Shown piece after piece: positions 23,781-33,254 of a stretch of 64,000 nt of DNA (its first letter is position 1; each line of letters opens with the position of its first letter). The position numbers were made by a program, and so were the translations under genes. Below the pieces are notes generated by a model. It was not told the DNA's origin. It saw nothing but the letters and a program-made list of their open reading frames with translations, and did no database searches. The DNA lies in the NCBI RefSeq assembly GCF_039614715.1, contig NZ_CP154857.1:1488001-1552000 (forward strand), in the 5' to 3' direction. This stretch comes from Microbacterium sp. AZCO. Lineage in GTDB: Bacteria > Actinomycetota > Actinomycetes > Actinomycetales > Microbacteriaceae.

Positions 23781-24779
23781 TCAGCCTCGCGCCAGCAGTT
23801 CCAGCGTGTCGATCACGCGGTTCGAGAAGCCCCATTCGTTGTCGTACCAGGCGACGACCTTCACGTGCCTGCCGTCGACGCGGGTGAGGGCCGCGTCGAA
23901 GATGGACGACGCCGGGTTGCCGGTGATGTCCGACGAGACGAGCGGGTCCTCCGAGTATTCGAGGATTCCGGCGAGGGGACCCGACGCCGCGGCGCGGTAG
24001 GCGGCCAGCACCTCCTCACGGGTGACCTCGCGCGAGACCGTCGTGTTCAGCTCCACGATCGAACCCACGGGCACGGGCACGCGGATGGAGTCGCCCGACA
24101 GCTTTCCGTCGAGGGCGGGCAGAACGAGGCCGATCGCCTTCGCAGCCCCCGTCGTGGTCGGCACGATGTTCACTCCGGCGGCACGGGCCCGGCGAGGGTC
24201 GCGGTGCGGTCCGTCCTGGAGGTTCTGCTCCTGCGTGTAGGCGTGCACGGTCGTCATGAAGCCGTGCTCGATGCCGGCGAGATCGTCGAGCACGGACGCG
24301 AGCGGTGCGAGCGCGTTGGTGGTGCACGAGGCATTGGACACGATGATGTGCGTAGCGGGATCGTACGCGCCGGTGTTGACGCCGTAGGCGAGCGTGACGT
24401 CGGCGCCGTCGGAGGGAGCGCTGACCAGAACCTTGCGTGCACCCGCATCCAGGTGCGCCTTGGCCGCCTCCGCGGAGGTGAACCGGCCGGTCGACTCGAG
24501 CACGACGTCGACCTCGAGCTCCTTCCACGGCAGGTTCGCGGGGTCGCGCTCGGCGAGCACCCGGATGCGTCGGCCGTCGACGACGAGCTCGTCGCCTTCG
24601 ACCTCGACCGGCCGGCCGAGCCGGCCGAGCGAGCTGTCGAAGCGCAGCAGCTGAGCGAGCGCCTTCGGGTCGGTGAGGTCGTTGACGGCGACGATCTCGA
24701 GGTCGGAGTCGCGCTCGAGCAGGGCACGCAGCGTGTTGCGTCCGATGCGTCCGAAGCCGTTGACAGCGATGCGGGTCAT
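23781..24779 (-). CDS. gap: glyceraldehyde-3-phosphate dehydrogenase, type I
   Basis: This 332-residue NAD-dependent GAPDH catalyses oxidative phosphorylation of glyceraldehyde 3-phosphate. It shows the Rossmann start MTRIAVNGFGRIGRNTLRAL, the catalytic Cys in SNASCTTNALAPL, MTTVHAYTQEQNLQDGPHRD, and the C-terminal VKVVAWYDNEWGFSNRV. AAAGGAA precedes the ATG. The gene is solitary, with no pgk or tpi next to it, so it may be a second copy; the glycolytic gap-pgk-tpi cluster is not in this window. A GATGTATCA sequence lies 30 bases upstream of the start on the coding strand. Confidence 0.96.
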   Translation of the reverse strand: MTRIAVNGFGRIGRNTLRALLERDSDLEIVAVNDLTDPKALAQLLRFDSSLGRLGRPVEVEGDELVVDGRRIRVLAERDPANLPWKELEVDVVLESTGRFTSAEAAKAHLDAGARKVLVSAPSDGADVTLAYGVNTGAYDPATHIIVSNASCTTNALAPLASVLDDLAGIEHGFMTTVHAYTQEQNLQDGPHRDPRRARAAGVNIVPTTTGAAKAIGLVLPALDGKLSGDSIRVPVPVGSIVELNTTVSREVTREEVLAAYRAAASGPLAGILEYSEDPLVSSDITGNPASSIFDAALTRVDGRHVKVVAWYDNEWGFSNRVIDTLELLARG

Positions 24780-24933
24780 GCGGGGGTTCCTTTCGTTCCC
24801 GGTGATACATCACGAGGATCGCCGAGACGCGCCGACCGCAGAAGTGGCTGAAGCGACAGCATCCGCAAGGATCTCGCCAGTCCCGAGAGACGCGGCTCGG
24901 CGCTGTCGAGCGGCGCGGCAAACTCGCCGCGGC

Positions 24934-25890
24934 CTACCCCCGGGGCTCTGCGAACGTGTGCCGGTACTCGCTGGGAGAGGTGCCGAGGATGCGGTGGAAG
25001 TGCAGCCGCAGATTCGCGCCCGTGCCGAGCCCGACGCGATCGGCGACCTGCTCGACGCCGAGGTCCGTGCGCTCGAGCAGTTCGCGTGCGAGGTCGATCC
25101 GTGCACGAAGGATCCACTGCAACGGCGTGTAGCCCGTGTCCTCGACGAACCGGCGCGAGAAGGTGCGCGGCGACACGTTGGCGTTGCGTGCGAGATCGGC
25201 GAGCGTCAGCGGCTCCTCGAGGCGCTCGACCGCCCACTGGCGCGTGGCCGCGAACACCTCGCCGAGCGGCTCAGGCACGGCGCGCGGCACATACTGCGCC
25301 TGACCGCCGCTGCGGTAGGGAGCGGCGACGAGCCGCCGGGCCACGCGATTCGACAGTGCGACGCCGTGATCGCGTCGCACGAGGTGGAGGCACAGATCGA
25401 TGCCCGAGGCGGCACCGGCGGAGGTGAGCAGGCTCCCCTCGTCGACGAACAGGACGTTCTCGTCCACGGTGATCGAGGGATGCTTCGCCCGGAGCGCGTG
25501 CGTGTAGTGCCAGTGCGTCGTGGCGCGGCATCCGTCGAGCAGCCCCGACGCCGCGAGTGCGAACGCGCCGGTGGAGATCGCCGCCAGCCGGGCGCCGCGC
25601 GCGTGAGCGCTGCGCAGGGCGTCGATCACCTCGGCGGGCGGATCCTCCTGGTCGGGATGGCGGTAGCCCGGGATGAAGATCGTCTGGGCCCACTCGAACG
25701 CCTCGAGCCCGTGCGCCACGTGGTACGAGAGCCCATCACCGCCCCGGACGACGCCGGGAAGTGCACCGCACACCCGCACCTCGTACGGCATGCTCTCCCG
25801 GGTCGAGAAGATCTGCGCGGGTATCCCGACGTCGAGGGGTTTCGCCCCGTCGAGCACGAGCACGGCGACGCGGTGGTTCTTCCGCTGCAT
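24934..25890 (-). CDS. GlxA/FtrA-like AraC regulator with DJ-1/PfpI domain
   Basis: This 318-residue regulator has two parts. Residues about 5-170 form a DJ-1/PfpI-like domain (VAVLVLDGAKPLDVGIPAQI; ARLAAISTGAFALAASGLLD, where the usual nucleophile Cys position is Thr-Gly, so it is not an enzyme). Residues about 215-315 form the AraC/XylS DNA-binding domain (LTLADLARNANVSPRTFSRR; LGVEQVADRVGLGTGANLRL). A CAGTCT lies six bases before the ATG and no Shine-Dalgarno is seen, so it may be leaderless. The target is unknown. Neighbours are gap and the LysR gene at 25987, all on the minus strand but widely spaced. Confidence 0.88.
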   Translation of the reverse strand: MQRKNHRVAVLVLDGAKPLDVGIPAQIFSTRESMPYEVRVCGALPGVVRGGDGLSYHVAHGLEAFEWAQTIFIPGYRHPDQEDPPAEVIDALRSAHARGARLAAISTGAFALAASGLLDGCRATTHWHYTHALRAKHPSITVDENVLFVDEGSLLTSAGAASGIDLCLHLVRRDHGVALSNRVARRLVAAPYRSGGQAQYVPRAVPEPLGEVFAATRQWAVERLEEPLTLADLARNANVSPRTFSRRFVEDTGYTPLQWILRARIDLARELLERTDLGVEQVADRVGLGTGANLRLHFHRILGTSPSEYRHTFAEPRG

Positions 25891-25986
25891 GTGGCCAGAC
25901 TGCCATGCTGCGCAACGATACGGCCACCGGGAGTCCGGCGCCGGCGTGTGCCGGCAGCGCGACAGGCATCCCCCTCGCGCGATGGC

Positions 25987-26910
25987 TCACGCGGAGGTGA
26001 GCGGCGCCTCCGGGCCGGCGAGGGTCTGAGCCGCGCGGACAGCGACCTGCCGCAGCCAGCGGTGCCCCGGGTCGCGCTCGTGGACCGGGTGCCACCAGAG
26101 CGCCTCGACGAGCAGCCCCAGTTCGAAGGGCGCGTCGACGATCGCCACGGCTTCGGTGACCACCGCGAGGCGCGCCACGCGCTGGGGCATGAGACCGATC
26201 CGGTCGCTGCCGGCGACGAGGTGGGGCACGGCGAGGAAGTCCTCGGTGCTGATCGCGGCGCGCGGCTCCACGCCCGACTGGCGCATGCGGTGCAGGGCCG
26301 AGAGCACGGGCATGCGCGGGTGATAGGGAGTCACCCACGGCCGCTCGCTCATCTCGGCGAGCGAGAGCGGGCCACGGCGAGCGGTCGCCGCCGCCACCAC
26401 GCACACCCAGCGGTCCCGGTACAGGTCGAGGCTGGGCGCGTCCGCGAGGATGCCGTGCGGAAGCACGAGCGCGTCGATGTCACGAAGCCACTCCACTCCG
26501 GGTGAGATCATGCGCGCCGTGCTGTGCTCGAAGCGCAGCCTGATGTCGGGCGCCTCGTCCGCGACGAGCTCGGCGAGCGCCCGGCCGAAGATCGGCAGCT
26601 GTGCGTCGGACATCACGAGAGTGAACTCGCGCTGCGCGACCTCCGGCAGGAATCGCGGCCGCGTGTCGAACACGCGGTCGGTCCACGTGAGCGCCTGGCC
26701 CGTCGTCTCGAGGAGCTCTTCGGCAAGCGGCGTGAGCCGGTAGCTGTTTCCGGTGCGCACGAGCAGCTCGTCGCCGAAGTGCTGCCGGAGTCGACCGAGG
26801 GCGGTGCTCAAGGTGGGCTGGCTGAGGTGCAGCCGTGTCGCCGCGCGGCTCACGCTGCGCTCTTCGAGCAGCGCGTTGAGCGAGACGAGGAGGTTGAGAT
26901 CGACGCCCAC
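25987..26910 (-). CDS. LysR-family regulator divergent from FAD monooxygenase operon
   Basis: This 307-residue LysR protein starts MGVDLNLLVSLNALLEERSV (GTG start, AAGGGA upstream). The HTH is VSRAATRLHLSQPTLSTALG, followed by the linker helix. The effector domain contains REFTLVMSDAQLPIFGRALA. The N-terminus (DLNLLVSLNALLEE) is of the NodD/aromatic-responsive subgroup. The longer in-frame ATG at 26949 would run through the operator and is rejected. It is transcribed divergently from the monooxygenase-hydrolase-exporter operon, and two T-N11-A palindromes lie between them, so it very probably controls that operon. Confidence 0.88.
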   Translation of the reverse strand: MGVDLNLLVSLNALLEERSVSRAATRLHLSQPTLSTALGRLRQHFGDELLVRTGNSYRLTPLAEELLETTGQALTWTDRVFDTRPRFLPEVAQREFTLVMSDAQLPIFGRALAELVADEAPDIRLRFEHSTARMISPGVEWLRDIDALVLPHGILADAPSLDLYRDRWVCVVAAATARRGPLSLAEMSERPWVTPYHPRMPVLSALHRMRQSGVEPRAAISTEDFLAVPHLVAGSDRIGLMPQRVARLAVVTEAVAIVDAPFELGLLVEALWWHPVHERDPGHRWLRQVAVRAAQTLAGPEAPLTSA

Positions 26911-26924
26911 GGAGGTCCCTTCGT

Positions 26925-26970
26925 TATTGGAGAAGCCAATAGCGACCATAGTCAGATTCGGCTTCCCCGA
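26925..26970. promoter_or_regulatory. pair of LysR-type operators
   Basis: TATTGGAGAAGCCAATA (26925-26941) is a palindrome with 6-bp arms containing TTGG-N5-CCAA, a T-N11-A LysR box. TCGGCTTCCCCGA (26958-26970) is a second T-N11-A site with 4-bp arms. Their centres are 31 bases apart, about three helical turns, as expected for a LysR tetramer binding a recognition site and an activation site. Confidence 0.65.
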
Positions 26971-27043
26971 TAGAGACCGACATCGGAGGATCGGAGGGAG
27001 CCGAGCGGATCCGCGTTCGGCGACGACGACGAAGGAGTCGACG

Positions 27044-28252
27044 ATGGCGTCGTTTCATGTGCTGATCGCCGGGGGTGGGATCGGCGGTCTCTGCCTCGCA
27101 CAGGGCCTGACGAAGGCGGGCATCAGCTGCGCCGTCTACGAGAGCGCCCCGGGCATCGTCACCGCGGGCTACCGACTGCACATGAACGTGCTGGGCGGCG
27201 ATGCTCTCCGCGAGTGCCTTCCCGAGAACCTGTACGAGCTGTACCTCCAGACGTCGCGCCGGACCCCCGAGCGCGAGATGTCGGTCATGATCGACACGCA
27301 GGGCACGGAGATCTGGACGAGGCCCCACATCGGTCCGCCGAACGAGGGCGACCGCCCCCACACGGCCGTCAACCGTCGCACGCTTCGGCAGATCCTCGCG
27401 ACCGGCCTCGACGACGTCCTCCATTTCGGCCGCACCGCGGTCGGGTACGAGGCCGACGGCGACGGCGTGCGCCTGCTGTTCGACGACGGCTCGTCGGTCG
27501 CCGGCGACGTGCTGGTGGGAGCCGACGGCATCCACTCCCCCATCCGGTCGCAGCTGCTCCCCGAGGTGGGAGTGGTCGACACGGGGATGCGTGGCATGTG
27601 GTCGATCGCTCCCCTCACCGACGATCTCGCCGCCGTCATGCCGCGCGCTCTGTTCGACGGCTTCGCCGTCGTGACACGCGGCGACGGCACCATCTTCGCG
27701 ATCGGCGTCTACGACCCGCGGCGGCCCATCGCCGATGCGGTGGCCGAGCTCGCACCCGGAGCGGCGATCGACCACGTCGAGCCGTACGTCATGGTGACGT
27801 ACGGATCCGATCTCGGCGCCGCGCCGGCGGCGGACATGCCCGACTTCGCGCACGACTCGCCCGCGGAGCTCCACCGCGCCATCCGACGCGCGATGAGCGG
27901 TGCGCATCCCGGCCTCGTCGAGCTCGTCGACCGCATCGACGAGTCCACCATCGCCCCCAGCGCCATCCGATATCTCGAGGTGGCCGATCCGTGGCAGCCG
28001 AGCCGCGTGACGCTCCTGGGCGACGCCATCCATGCGATGCCGCCCAGCTTCGGCGCGGGTGCCAACTCCGCGCTGCGCGATGCGGCCGCGCTCGCGCGAG
28101 CACTGGACGATGCCGTGCACGGCCGGCGGCCTCTGCTCGAGGCGATCGGCGACTACGAGGAGCGGATGCGCGCCGAGGTGTTCCCGATCATGCGGGCGTC
28201 CGCCGACCCGGATGCCGTGCACAGCGATCACGTGCCCGACCTGACCCGTTGA
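27044..28252 (+). CDS. FAD-dependent monooxygenase
   Basis: This 402-residue flavoprotein of the PHBH-type hydroxylase superfamily starts MASFHVLIAGGGIGGLCLAQ, giving the GxGxxG dinucleotide fold. The DG-like motif is VLVGADGIHSPIRSQLLPEV and the FAD-ribityl motif is LLGDAIHAMPPSFGAGANSA. GAAGGAG precedes the ATG. It is first in an apparent three-gene operon with an alpha/beta hydrolase and an MFS exporter, under a divergent LysR regulator. The set looks like oxidation plus hydrolysis and export of an aromatic or polyketide-like compound, either catabolic or protective. The substrate is not deducible. Confidence 0.9.
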   Translation: MASFHVLIAGGGIGGLCLAQGLTKAGISCAVYESAPGIVTAGYRLHMNVLGGDALRECLPENLYELYLQTSRRTPEREMSVMIDTQGTEIWTRPHIGPPNEGDRPHTAVNRRTLRQILATGLDDVLHFGRTAVGYEADGDGVRLLFDDGSSVAGDVLVGADGIHSPIRSQLLPEVGVVDTGMRGMWSIAPLTDDLAAVMPRALFDGFAVVTRGDGTIFAIGVYDPRRPIADAVAELAPGAAIDHVEPYVMVTYGSDLGAAPAADMPDFAHDSPAELHRAIRRAMSGAHPGLVELVDRIDESTIAPSAIRYLEVADPWQPSRVTLLGDAIHAMPPSFGAGANSALRDAAALARALDDAVHGRRPLLEAIGDYEERMRAEVFPIMRASADPDAVHSDHVPDLTR

Positions 28253-28277
28253 CCCGCACCCATCGAGAGGCGACAGC

Positions 28278-29171
28278 ATGCACAGAGAAGAAGATGTCGA
28301 GTTCCTGGTCGGCGGTGTCACCCTGCGGGGACGGCTGTTCCTCCCCGCGGACGCCGCGACCCCGCCGCCGGTCGTCATCCTGCAGGGCGGCCTCGGTGGC
28401 CCTGCGGAGTCGAACTGGCCGATGGCGCCGGCATTCACGGCGGCCGGCCTCGCCTGCCTCTCGTACGACCACCGGTCGACGGGGTACAGCGACGGCGAGC
28501 CGAGACAGGAGTTCGACCCCTGGCAGCAATGCCGCGACCTGCGTGACGTCATCACCCACCTCACTCTGCGGGATGACCTCGACGCAGACCGGCTGGGTCT
28601 CTGGGGCGTGAGCATCGGCGGCGCCAACTCGATGTTCACCGCGGCGATGGATCGTCGGGTATCGGCCGTCGTGAGCATCATCCCGCCCGTGAGCGGGTGG
28701 AGTGCGCGACAGCTGCAGCCCGAGGCGACGCTCGCCGAGCTCGAGGCGCTCATCCCCGTCGACCGTCAGAACCGGCTGCGGGGCGAGCCGGCGGCGACCA
28801 TACGCCTGCACGGCGCGCCGGAACCCGGGCGGCCCGTCATGTTCAGCGATCAGGAGGGACTCGAGTTCGTCGAGAACGCGATCCACGGCCTCCCGAGCTT
28901 CCGCAACGAGATCACGATCTCGACGCTCGACCGGATCTTCGAGATGGAGGTGACGGCATACGCCGAGCGGATCACGCAGCCGCTGCTGATGGTGCTCGCC
29001 TCGCAGGACACCGTCGCGCCGGTGGAGGAGGCGCGTGAGATGTTCTCCCGCATGCCCGAGCCGAAGGAGCTCATCGAGTACCCCGGTCAGCACTACGAGA
29101 TCCTCTCGAAGCACTTCCCCGAGATCATCGAACGCACCGCTGGATGGCTCGCCGCGACGCTCGATGCGTGA
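28278..29171 (+). CDS. alpha/beta hydrolase
   Basis: This 297-residue hydrolase starts MHREEDVEFLVGGVTLRGRL. The nucleophile Ser lies in LGLWGVSIGGANSMFT (GxSxG), the acid probably in VLASQDTVAP and the His in YPGQHYEILSKHF, so the triad is complete. The oxyanion region is VILQGGLGGPAES. A GAGAGG ribosome-binding site is present. It lies 25 bases after the monooxygenase gene and overlaps the exporter start by 8 bases. It is probably an esterase or C-C hydrolase acting on the monooxygenase product, though this is inferred from context. Confidence 0.88.
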   Translation: MHREEDVEFLVGGVTLRGRLFLPADAATPPPVVILQGGLGGPAESNWPMAPAFTAAGLACLSYDHRSTGYSDGEPRQEFDPWQQCRDLRDVITHLTLRDDLDADRLGLWGVSIGGANSMFTAAMDRRVSAVVSIIPPVSGWSARQLQPEATLAELEALIPVDRQNRLRGEPAATIRLHGAPEPGRPVMFSDQEGLEFVENAIHGLPSFRNEITISTLDRIFEMEVTAYAERITQPLLMVLASQDTVAPVEEAREMFSRMPEPKELIEYPGQHYEILSKHFPEIIERTAGWLAATLDA

Positions 29172-30384
29172 TCGTCCGCACATGCCGGGGACGGATGCCT
29201 CGGCCGCCCGTCTCGCGACGCCCCAGCTGCTGACCCTCGCCCTGCTCGCAGCCATCTCGCCGCTCGCCACCGCGATGTACCTGCCGGCGATGCCGGCGAT
29301 GGCGGTCGAGCTGGCGACCGATGCCCAGACCCTCCAGCTGACCCTCACCGCATTCATGGTGGGCCTCGCCGCGGGTCAGGTCGTGCTCGGCCCGCTTTCG
29401 GATCGAGTCGGGCGACGACCGGTCCTGCTCGCCGGGGCGGGCGTGTGCGTCGTCGCGTCGGCGGCCTGCGCGCTCGCTCCCGGCATCGAGATCCTGATCG
29501 CGGCGCGTCTCGTTCAGGGAGTGGCGGGAGCCGCAGGCATCGTGCTCGGCCGCGCCATGGTGGCCGACACGGTCCGCGGGAAGCCGGCCGCGCGAGCGTT
29601 CTCACTGCTCATGACGATGGGCGCGATCGCCCCGGTCGTCGCACCGCTCCTCGGCGGAATCCTCACCCAGGCGACGGGCTGGCGCGGCGTCTTCACCGCC
29701 CTCACCGGGTTCGCCGCGCTCATGCTTCTCGGCGCGCTCGTGCTGCTTCCCGAGACGCTCCCGTCGACGCGTCGTCGCGCGGCGGGCGGCGGTGAGACGA
29801 TGCGTCGGCTGTGGACCGTCGTGCGGCGCCCTCGCTTCATCGCCTACACGGCCGTGCTCGTCTTCGCCTACGCCACCCTGATCGCCTACGTCTCGGCATC
29901 CCCCTTCGTCCTCCAGGAGGGATTCGGACTGGCGCCCGGCGCATTCTCGCTCGCGTTCGCCGCCAATGCCGTCGGACTGACCCTCGCCTCCTTCGCGAAC
30001 GCCCGTCTCGTGCGCATCGTGGCACCCCGCCGGATCCTCGCGATCGGTCTCGTCGGTGAGGCGTCGGTGGTGCTGGTCCTCGTCGGCACGGCGTTGATCG
30101 GCAGCCTCACGACGCCTCTCCTGCTCGCCCTGCTGTGGATGTCGGTGACCTGCCTCGGGTTCATCATGGGCAACGCCACCGCTCTCGCGATGGATCAGGC
30201 CACGCGCGAGGCGGGTTCCGCATCCGCGCTCCTCGGCGCCGCCCAGTTCGGCCTTGCGGCGCTCGCCGCACCCGCGGCGAACAGCGGGGCGGGCGGCAGC
30301 CCCGTCGCGATGGCGGTCACGATGGCGGTCTGCGTCTCCGGCGCAGTGATCGCGTTCGTCGCGACGAGGCTCAGTCGAGTGTGA
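29164..30384 (+). CDS. MFS exporter, Bcr/CflA-like
   Basis: This 406-residue 12-TM major facilitator protein starts MRDRPHMPGTDASAARLATP; ATG at 29182 is an alternative. The first helix carries SPLATAMYLPAMPAMAVEL, the signature D/MYLPALP-like motif of Bcr/CflA drug exporters. Motif A is visible as GPLSDRVGRRPVLLAG, and AARLVQGVAGAAGIVLGRAM is in TM4. Translation is coupled to the hydrolase by overlap. The C-terminal end overlaps the convergent rhamnosidase gene by 14 bases. It probably exports a toxic compound handled by the operon. Confidence 0.88.
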   Translation: MRDRPHMPGTDASAARLATPQLLTLALLAAISPLATAMYLPAMPAMAVELATDAQTLQLTLTAFMVGLAAGQVVLGPLSDRVGRRPVLLAGAGVCVVASAACALAPGIEILIAARLVQGVAGAAGIVLGRAMVADTVRGKPAARAFSLLMTMGAIAPVVAPLLGGILTQATGWRGVFTALTGFAALMLLGALVLLPETLPSTRRRAAGGGETMRRLWTVVRRPRFIAYTAVLVFAYATLIAYVSASPFVLQEGFGLAPGAFSLAFAANAVGLTLASFANARLVRIVAPRRILAIGLVGEASVVLVLVGTALIGSLTTPLLLALLWMSVTCLGFIMGNATALAMDQATREAGSASALLGAAQFGLAALAAPAANSGAGGSPVAMAVTMAVCVSGAVIAFVATRLSRV

Positions 30385-33163
30385 AGGACACCGTCACTTC
30401 ACCGGATCCGACGGGAAGGAGTGATGTGCTCCCGGGTCCTTGAGCTCGACCGTCGACGTGGACGTCGCGTGCGGCATCCGGAAGCCGGATGCTGCTCGTC
30501 GCATTCGGCGGCACCTCGACGACCAGCTCGACCCGGCCCGCTTCGGTCTTCACCCACCGAGCGGCGAGCTCGCCGTAGGGGGTTCCGATTCGCGCGGCAG
30601 CACTCGTGAGAGGCCCCGCGAAGTCCGGTTCGATGCACGATTCGCGGTAGCCGGGTCCCTCGAGCCGGATACCTCCGATCCGCCGGTAGAGCCAGTCGTC
30701 GACGCAGCCGAACGCGTAGTGGTTGAACGAGAGGTCGGTCACGGAGCCATCCGGGGCGATCGCCTCCCACCCCTCCCACATCGTCGTGGCGCCCCGAGCG
30801 ACCTGGTAGAGCCAGGACGGCGCCGTCTCCTGGAAGAGCAGGGTTCGGGCGAGGTCGCGTTGGCCGTTGTCCCACAGGACGTCCAACAGGAACTGCACCG
30901 AGAGGAAGCCCGTGTCGAGGTGGTCGTCGGCCTCGTGGATGAGTTCGACGAGCCTCGCGACGACCGCCGGCTTGCGGTCGTCGGGCACGAAGCCGAAGGC
31001 GAGCGCGACGACGTAGGGACCCTGCAGCCCCCCCGGGATGCGGTCCTCGGCGTCGATGTACTCCGCGGCGAAGGCCGCACGTGCGCCGTCTGCCCTCTCC
31101 GAGTATCGCCGCGCGTCGTCGGTGTGCCCCAGGATGCCGGCGATCTCGGCCATGACGTCCATGAGGTGCCCGTGATACAGCGAGCCGATGACCTCGCCCG
31201 TGCGTCGCGGGGCGTTCATCTGACTCGCGTCGGGCCCTCGCAGGGTGCTGGGCGCGAGCCAGTCGCCGAAGTTCGGCTCGTTGTTCCAGAGGAACCGCTG
31301 CCTGTCCCGCTGCTCGGCACTGAGCGGGGCGCCGAGCAATCGAGGCGGCAGTCCTGAGGATGCGCTGTCGATCTGGTACTGAGCCCACGCCGCCATCGCG
31401 TCGTAGTTCTCCGCGAGCACGCGGCGATCCGCGAAGTGCTGGAACAGCACCAGCGGTGCGATCGCGATCACGTCACCCCAGCCGGCAGACGAGGCCAGCA
31501 GCATGATCGGATCGTCGTAGCTGGGGGCGGGTTCGTCCATCAGGTAGTCCAGCTGCGGCGGGCTCGGCGAGATGTTCATGATCTGCCCGTCCGGCAGCTG
31601 ATCGTCGCGGACGATCCTCAGCCACCGTGACAGGAACGGGCCGACCGCCATGTTCGTCGCGGCGGCGGCGGCGAAGATCTGCAGATCGCCCGTCCAGCCG
31701 TAGCGCTCGCGCTGCGGGCAGTCGGTCGGAATGGAGAGGAAGTTCGCCCGCTGGCTCCACAGCACATTCGCGTGCAGCCTGTTGAGCCGGTCATCCGAGG
31801 TCTCGAAGCGCCCGATGACCGGCAGGTCCGAGGAGGTGACGATCGCGCGGAAGTCCTCGGCGCTCACGGACTCGGGAAAGCCGCTGATGCGCACGTAGCG
31901 GAAGCCGTGGAAGGTGAATGCGGGTTCCCACGTCTCGCCCTCGGGGTGACCCGCGAGGACGTACACGTCGGTCTGGTCCTTGTTCGGTCCGACGATGTTG
32001 CTGAAGTAGTCGCCGTGCTGGTCGAGGACCTCCGAATGCTCGAGGCGAACGACCCGCCCTCGCTCACCCTGCACCCGGAAGCGGACGCGGCCGGCGACCA
32101 CCTGCCCGAAATCGAGGACGGTGTCCCCTGCGGGAGTGTGCAGGATGCGTGTCGCAGGCAGTTCCATCACGCGCCGGATCGGTTCGCCGACGAACGGTAC
32201 GAGCGACTGCTCGACCTCGAGTTCTGCGACCGGAGTCCAGGCCGAGTCGTCGAAGCCGGGGGTGCTCCACCCCTGCCAGTCGATGCGGGCGTCGTATCGC
32301 TCCCCCACAGCGAGGTCGGCGTACCGGATGGGCCCGTCGGTCGAGGACACGCCGGTGTCGTCCGACGTGACCGTGGCACGCCGACCGTCGGCGTACTCCG
32401 CTTCGAGCTGCCAGAGCGCCTTCAGCGTGTCGCCGTATCCCCGACTCGCTCCGAGGATTCCCACCCGGCCGGCGTACCACCCGTCGGAGAGCACGACCCC
32501 GAGCGCGTTGTCTCCCGCGACCAGGTGATCGGTCACATCGTAGGTCTGGAACGACAGGTGGATGTCGTAGCTCTCGACCCCGGGCGCGAACAGCTCGTCG
32601 GACACGGGTGTTCCGTTGATCTGCGCCTCGTAGATCCCGTGCGCGGTCGCATACAGGCGTGCCCGCACCGGGCGCTCGTCGAGCCGGAACCGCTGGCGCA
32701 GATAGGGCGTCGGCAGCAGTCGAGCCTCCGGCGGGGTGTCGATTCGAAGCGAGAAGAGCTCCCGGAAGTCGGCGGCGCCGTCCTTGCGGACGGCGACCTG
32801 CCGGGGCTCCACCCAGCGGGCCCGCCAATCGTCCGGACTGAGCAGAGTCGTCTCGAACGTCGACTCGGCCCAGGGGGTGGGGTCGGGCGTCCCATCGGCC
32901 CACGATCGCACGCGCCACCGATACGCCGTGGCGGAGTCCGCCTGGAAGCCGTCGAGCGACACGAGCACCGAGTCGCGTGACTCGATCCGCCCCGTGCGCC
33001 ACCGGGTCTCGGGCTCGCCGAGGGGCTCGATCTCCAGTTCGTAGGCCCTCTGGATCACCCCCGTCGCAGACGTCCTGATCTGCCAGGAGAATCGCGGATG
33101 CCGTGTCCAGAGTCCGAGCGGGTGTTCCATCTGCTCGACGCGGAGGTTCTCGAGTGTCGTCAC
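30371..33163 (-). CDS. alpha-L-rhamnosidase, GH78
   Basis: This 930-residue family 78 glycoside hydrolase has the domain order typical of bacterial enzymes: an N-terminal fibronectin-like domain (about 1-120, ENLRVEQMEHPLGLWTRHPR), jelly-roll domains (about 130-370), a catalytic (alpha/alpha)6 barrel (about 375-800) and a C-terminal beta domain (about 810-930). The barrel includes FLSIPTDCPQRERYGWTGDL with the general-acid region. There is no signal peptide, so it acts in the cytoplasm on imported rhamnosides. The GTG at 33163 is chosen over upstream codons, which are not conserved. It is 91 bases after a sugar-binding lipoprotein gene on the same strand. Confidence 0.92.
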   Translation of the reverse strand: MTTLENLRVEQMEHPLGLWTRHPRFSWQIRTSATGVIQRAYELEIEPLGEPETRWRTGRIESRDSVLVSLDGFQADSATAYRWRVRSWADGTPDPTPWAESTFETTLLSPDDWRARWVEPRQVAVRKDGAADFRELFSLRIDTPPEARLLPTPYLRQRFRLDERPVRARLYATAHGIYEAQINGTPVSDELFAPGVESYDIHLSFQTYDVTDHLVAGDNALGVVLSDGWYAGRVGILGASRGYGDTLKALWQLEAEYADGRRATVTSDDTGVSSTDGPIRYADLAVGERYDARIDWQGWSTPGFDDSAWTPVAELEVEQSLVPFVGEPIRRVMELPATRILHTPAGDTVLDFGQVVAGRVRFRVQGERGRVVRLEHSEVLDQHGDYFSNIVGPNKDQTDVYVLAGHPEGETWEPAFTFHGFRYVRISGFPESVSAEDFRAIVTSSDLPVIGRFETSDDRLNRLHANVLWSQRANFLSIPTDCPQRERYGWTGDLQIFAAAAATNMAVGPFLSRWLRIVRDDQLPDGQIMNISPSPPQLDYLMDEPAPSYDDPIMLLASSAGWGDVIAIAPLVLFQHFADRRVLAENYDAMAAWAQYQIDSASSGLPPRLLGAPLSAEQRDRQRFLWNNEPNFGDWLAPSTLRGPDASQMNAPRRTGEVIGSLYHGHLMDVMAEIAGILGHTDDARRYSERADGARAAFAAEYIDAEDRIPGGLQGPYVVALAFGFVPDDRKPAVVARLVELIHEADDHLDTGFLSVQFLLDVLWDNGQRDLARTLLFQETAPSWLYQVARGATTMWEGWEAIAPDGSVTDLSFNHYAFGCVDDWLYRRIGGIRLEGPGYRESCIEPDFAGPLTSAAARIGTPYGELAARWVKTEAGRVELVVEVPPNATSSIRLPDAARDVHVDGRAQGPGSTSLLPVGSGEVTVSFTLD

Positions 33164-33254
33164 GACACGTCCAATCTGGGAGCGAGGTCTTCTTCGAGTG
33201 AGGCGGATGCCACCCGGGGGCCGGCCCCGGGCGGCATCCGCGGATGATCGCCGG

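Noticed and set aside
24934..25890. DJ-1/PfpI domain as an active protease or glyoxalase
   Set aside because: The nucleophile Cys of the domain is missing; with the AraC domain it is a regulator.
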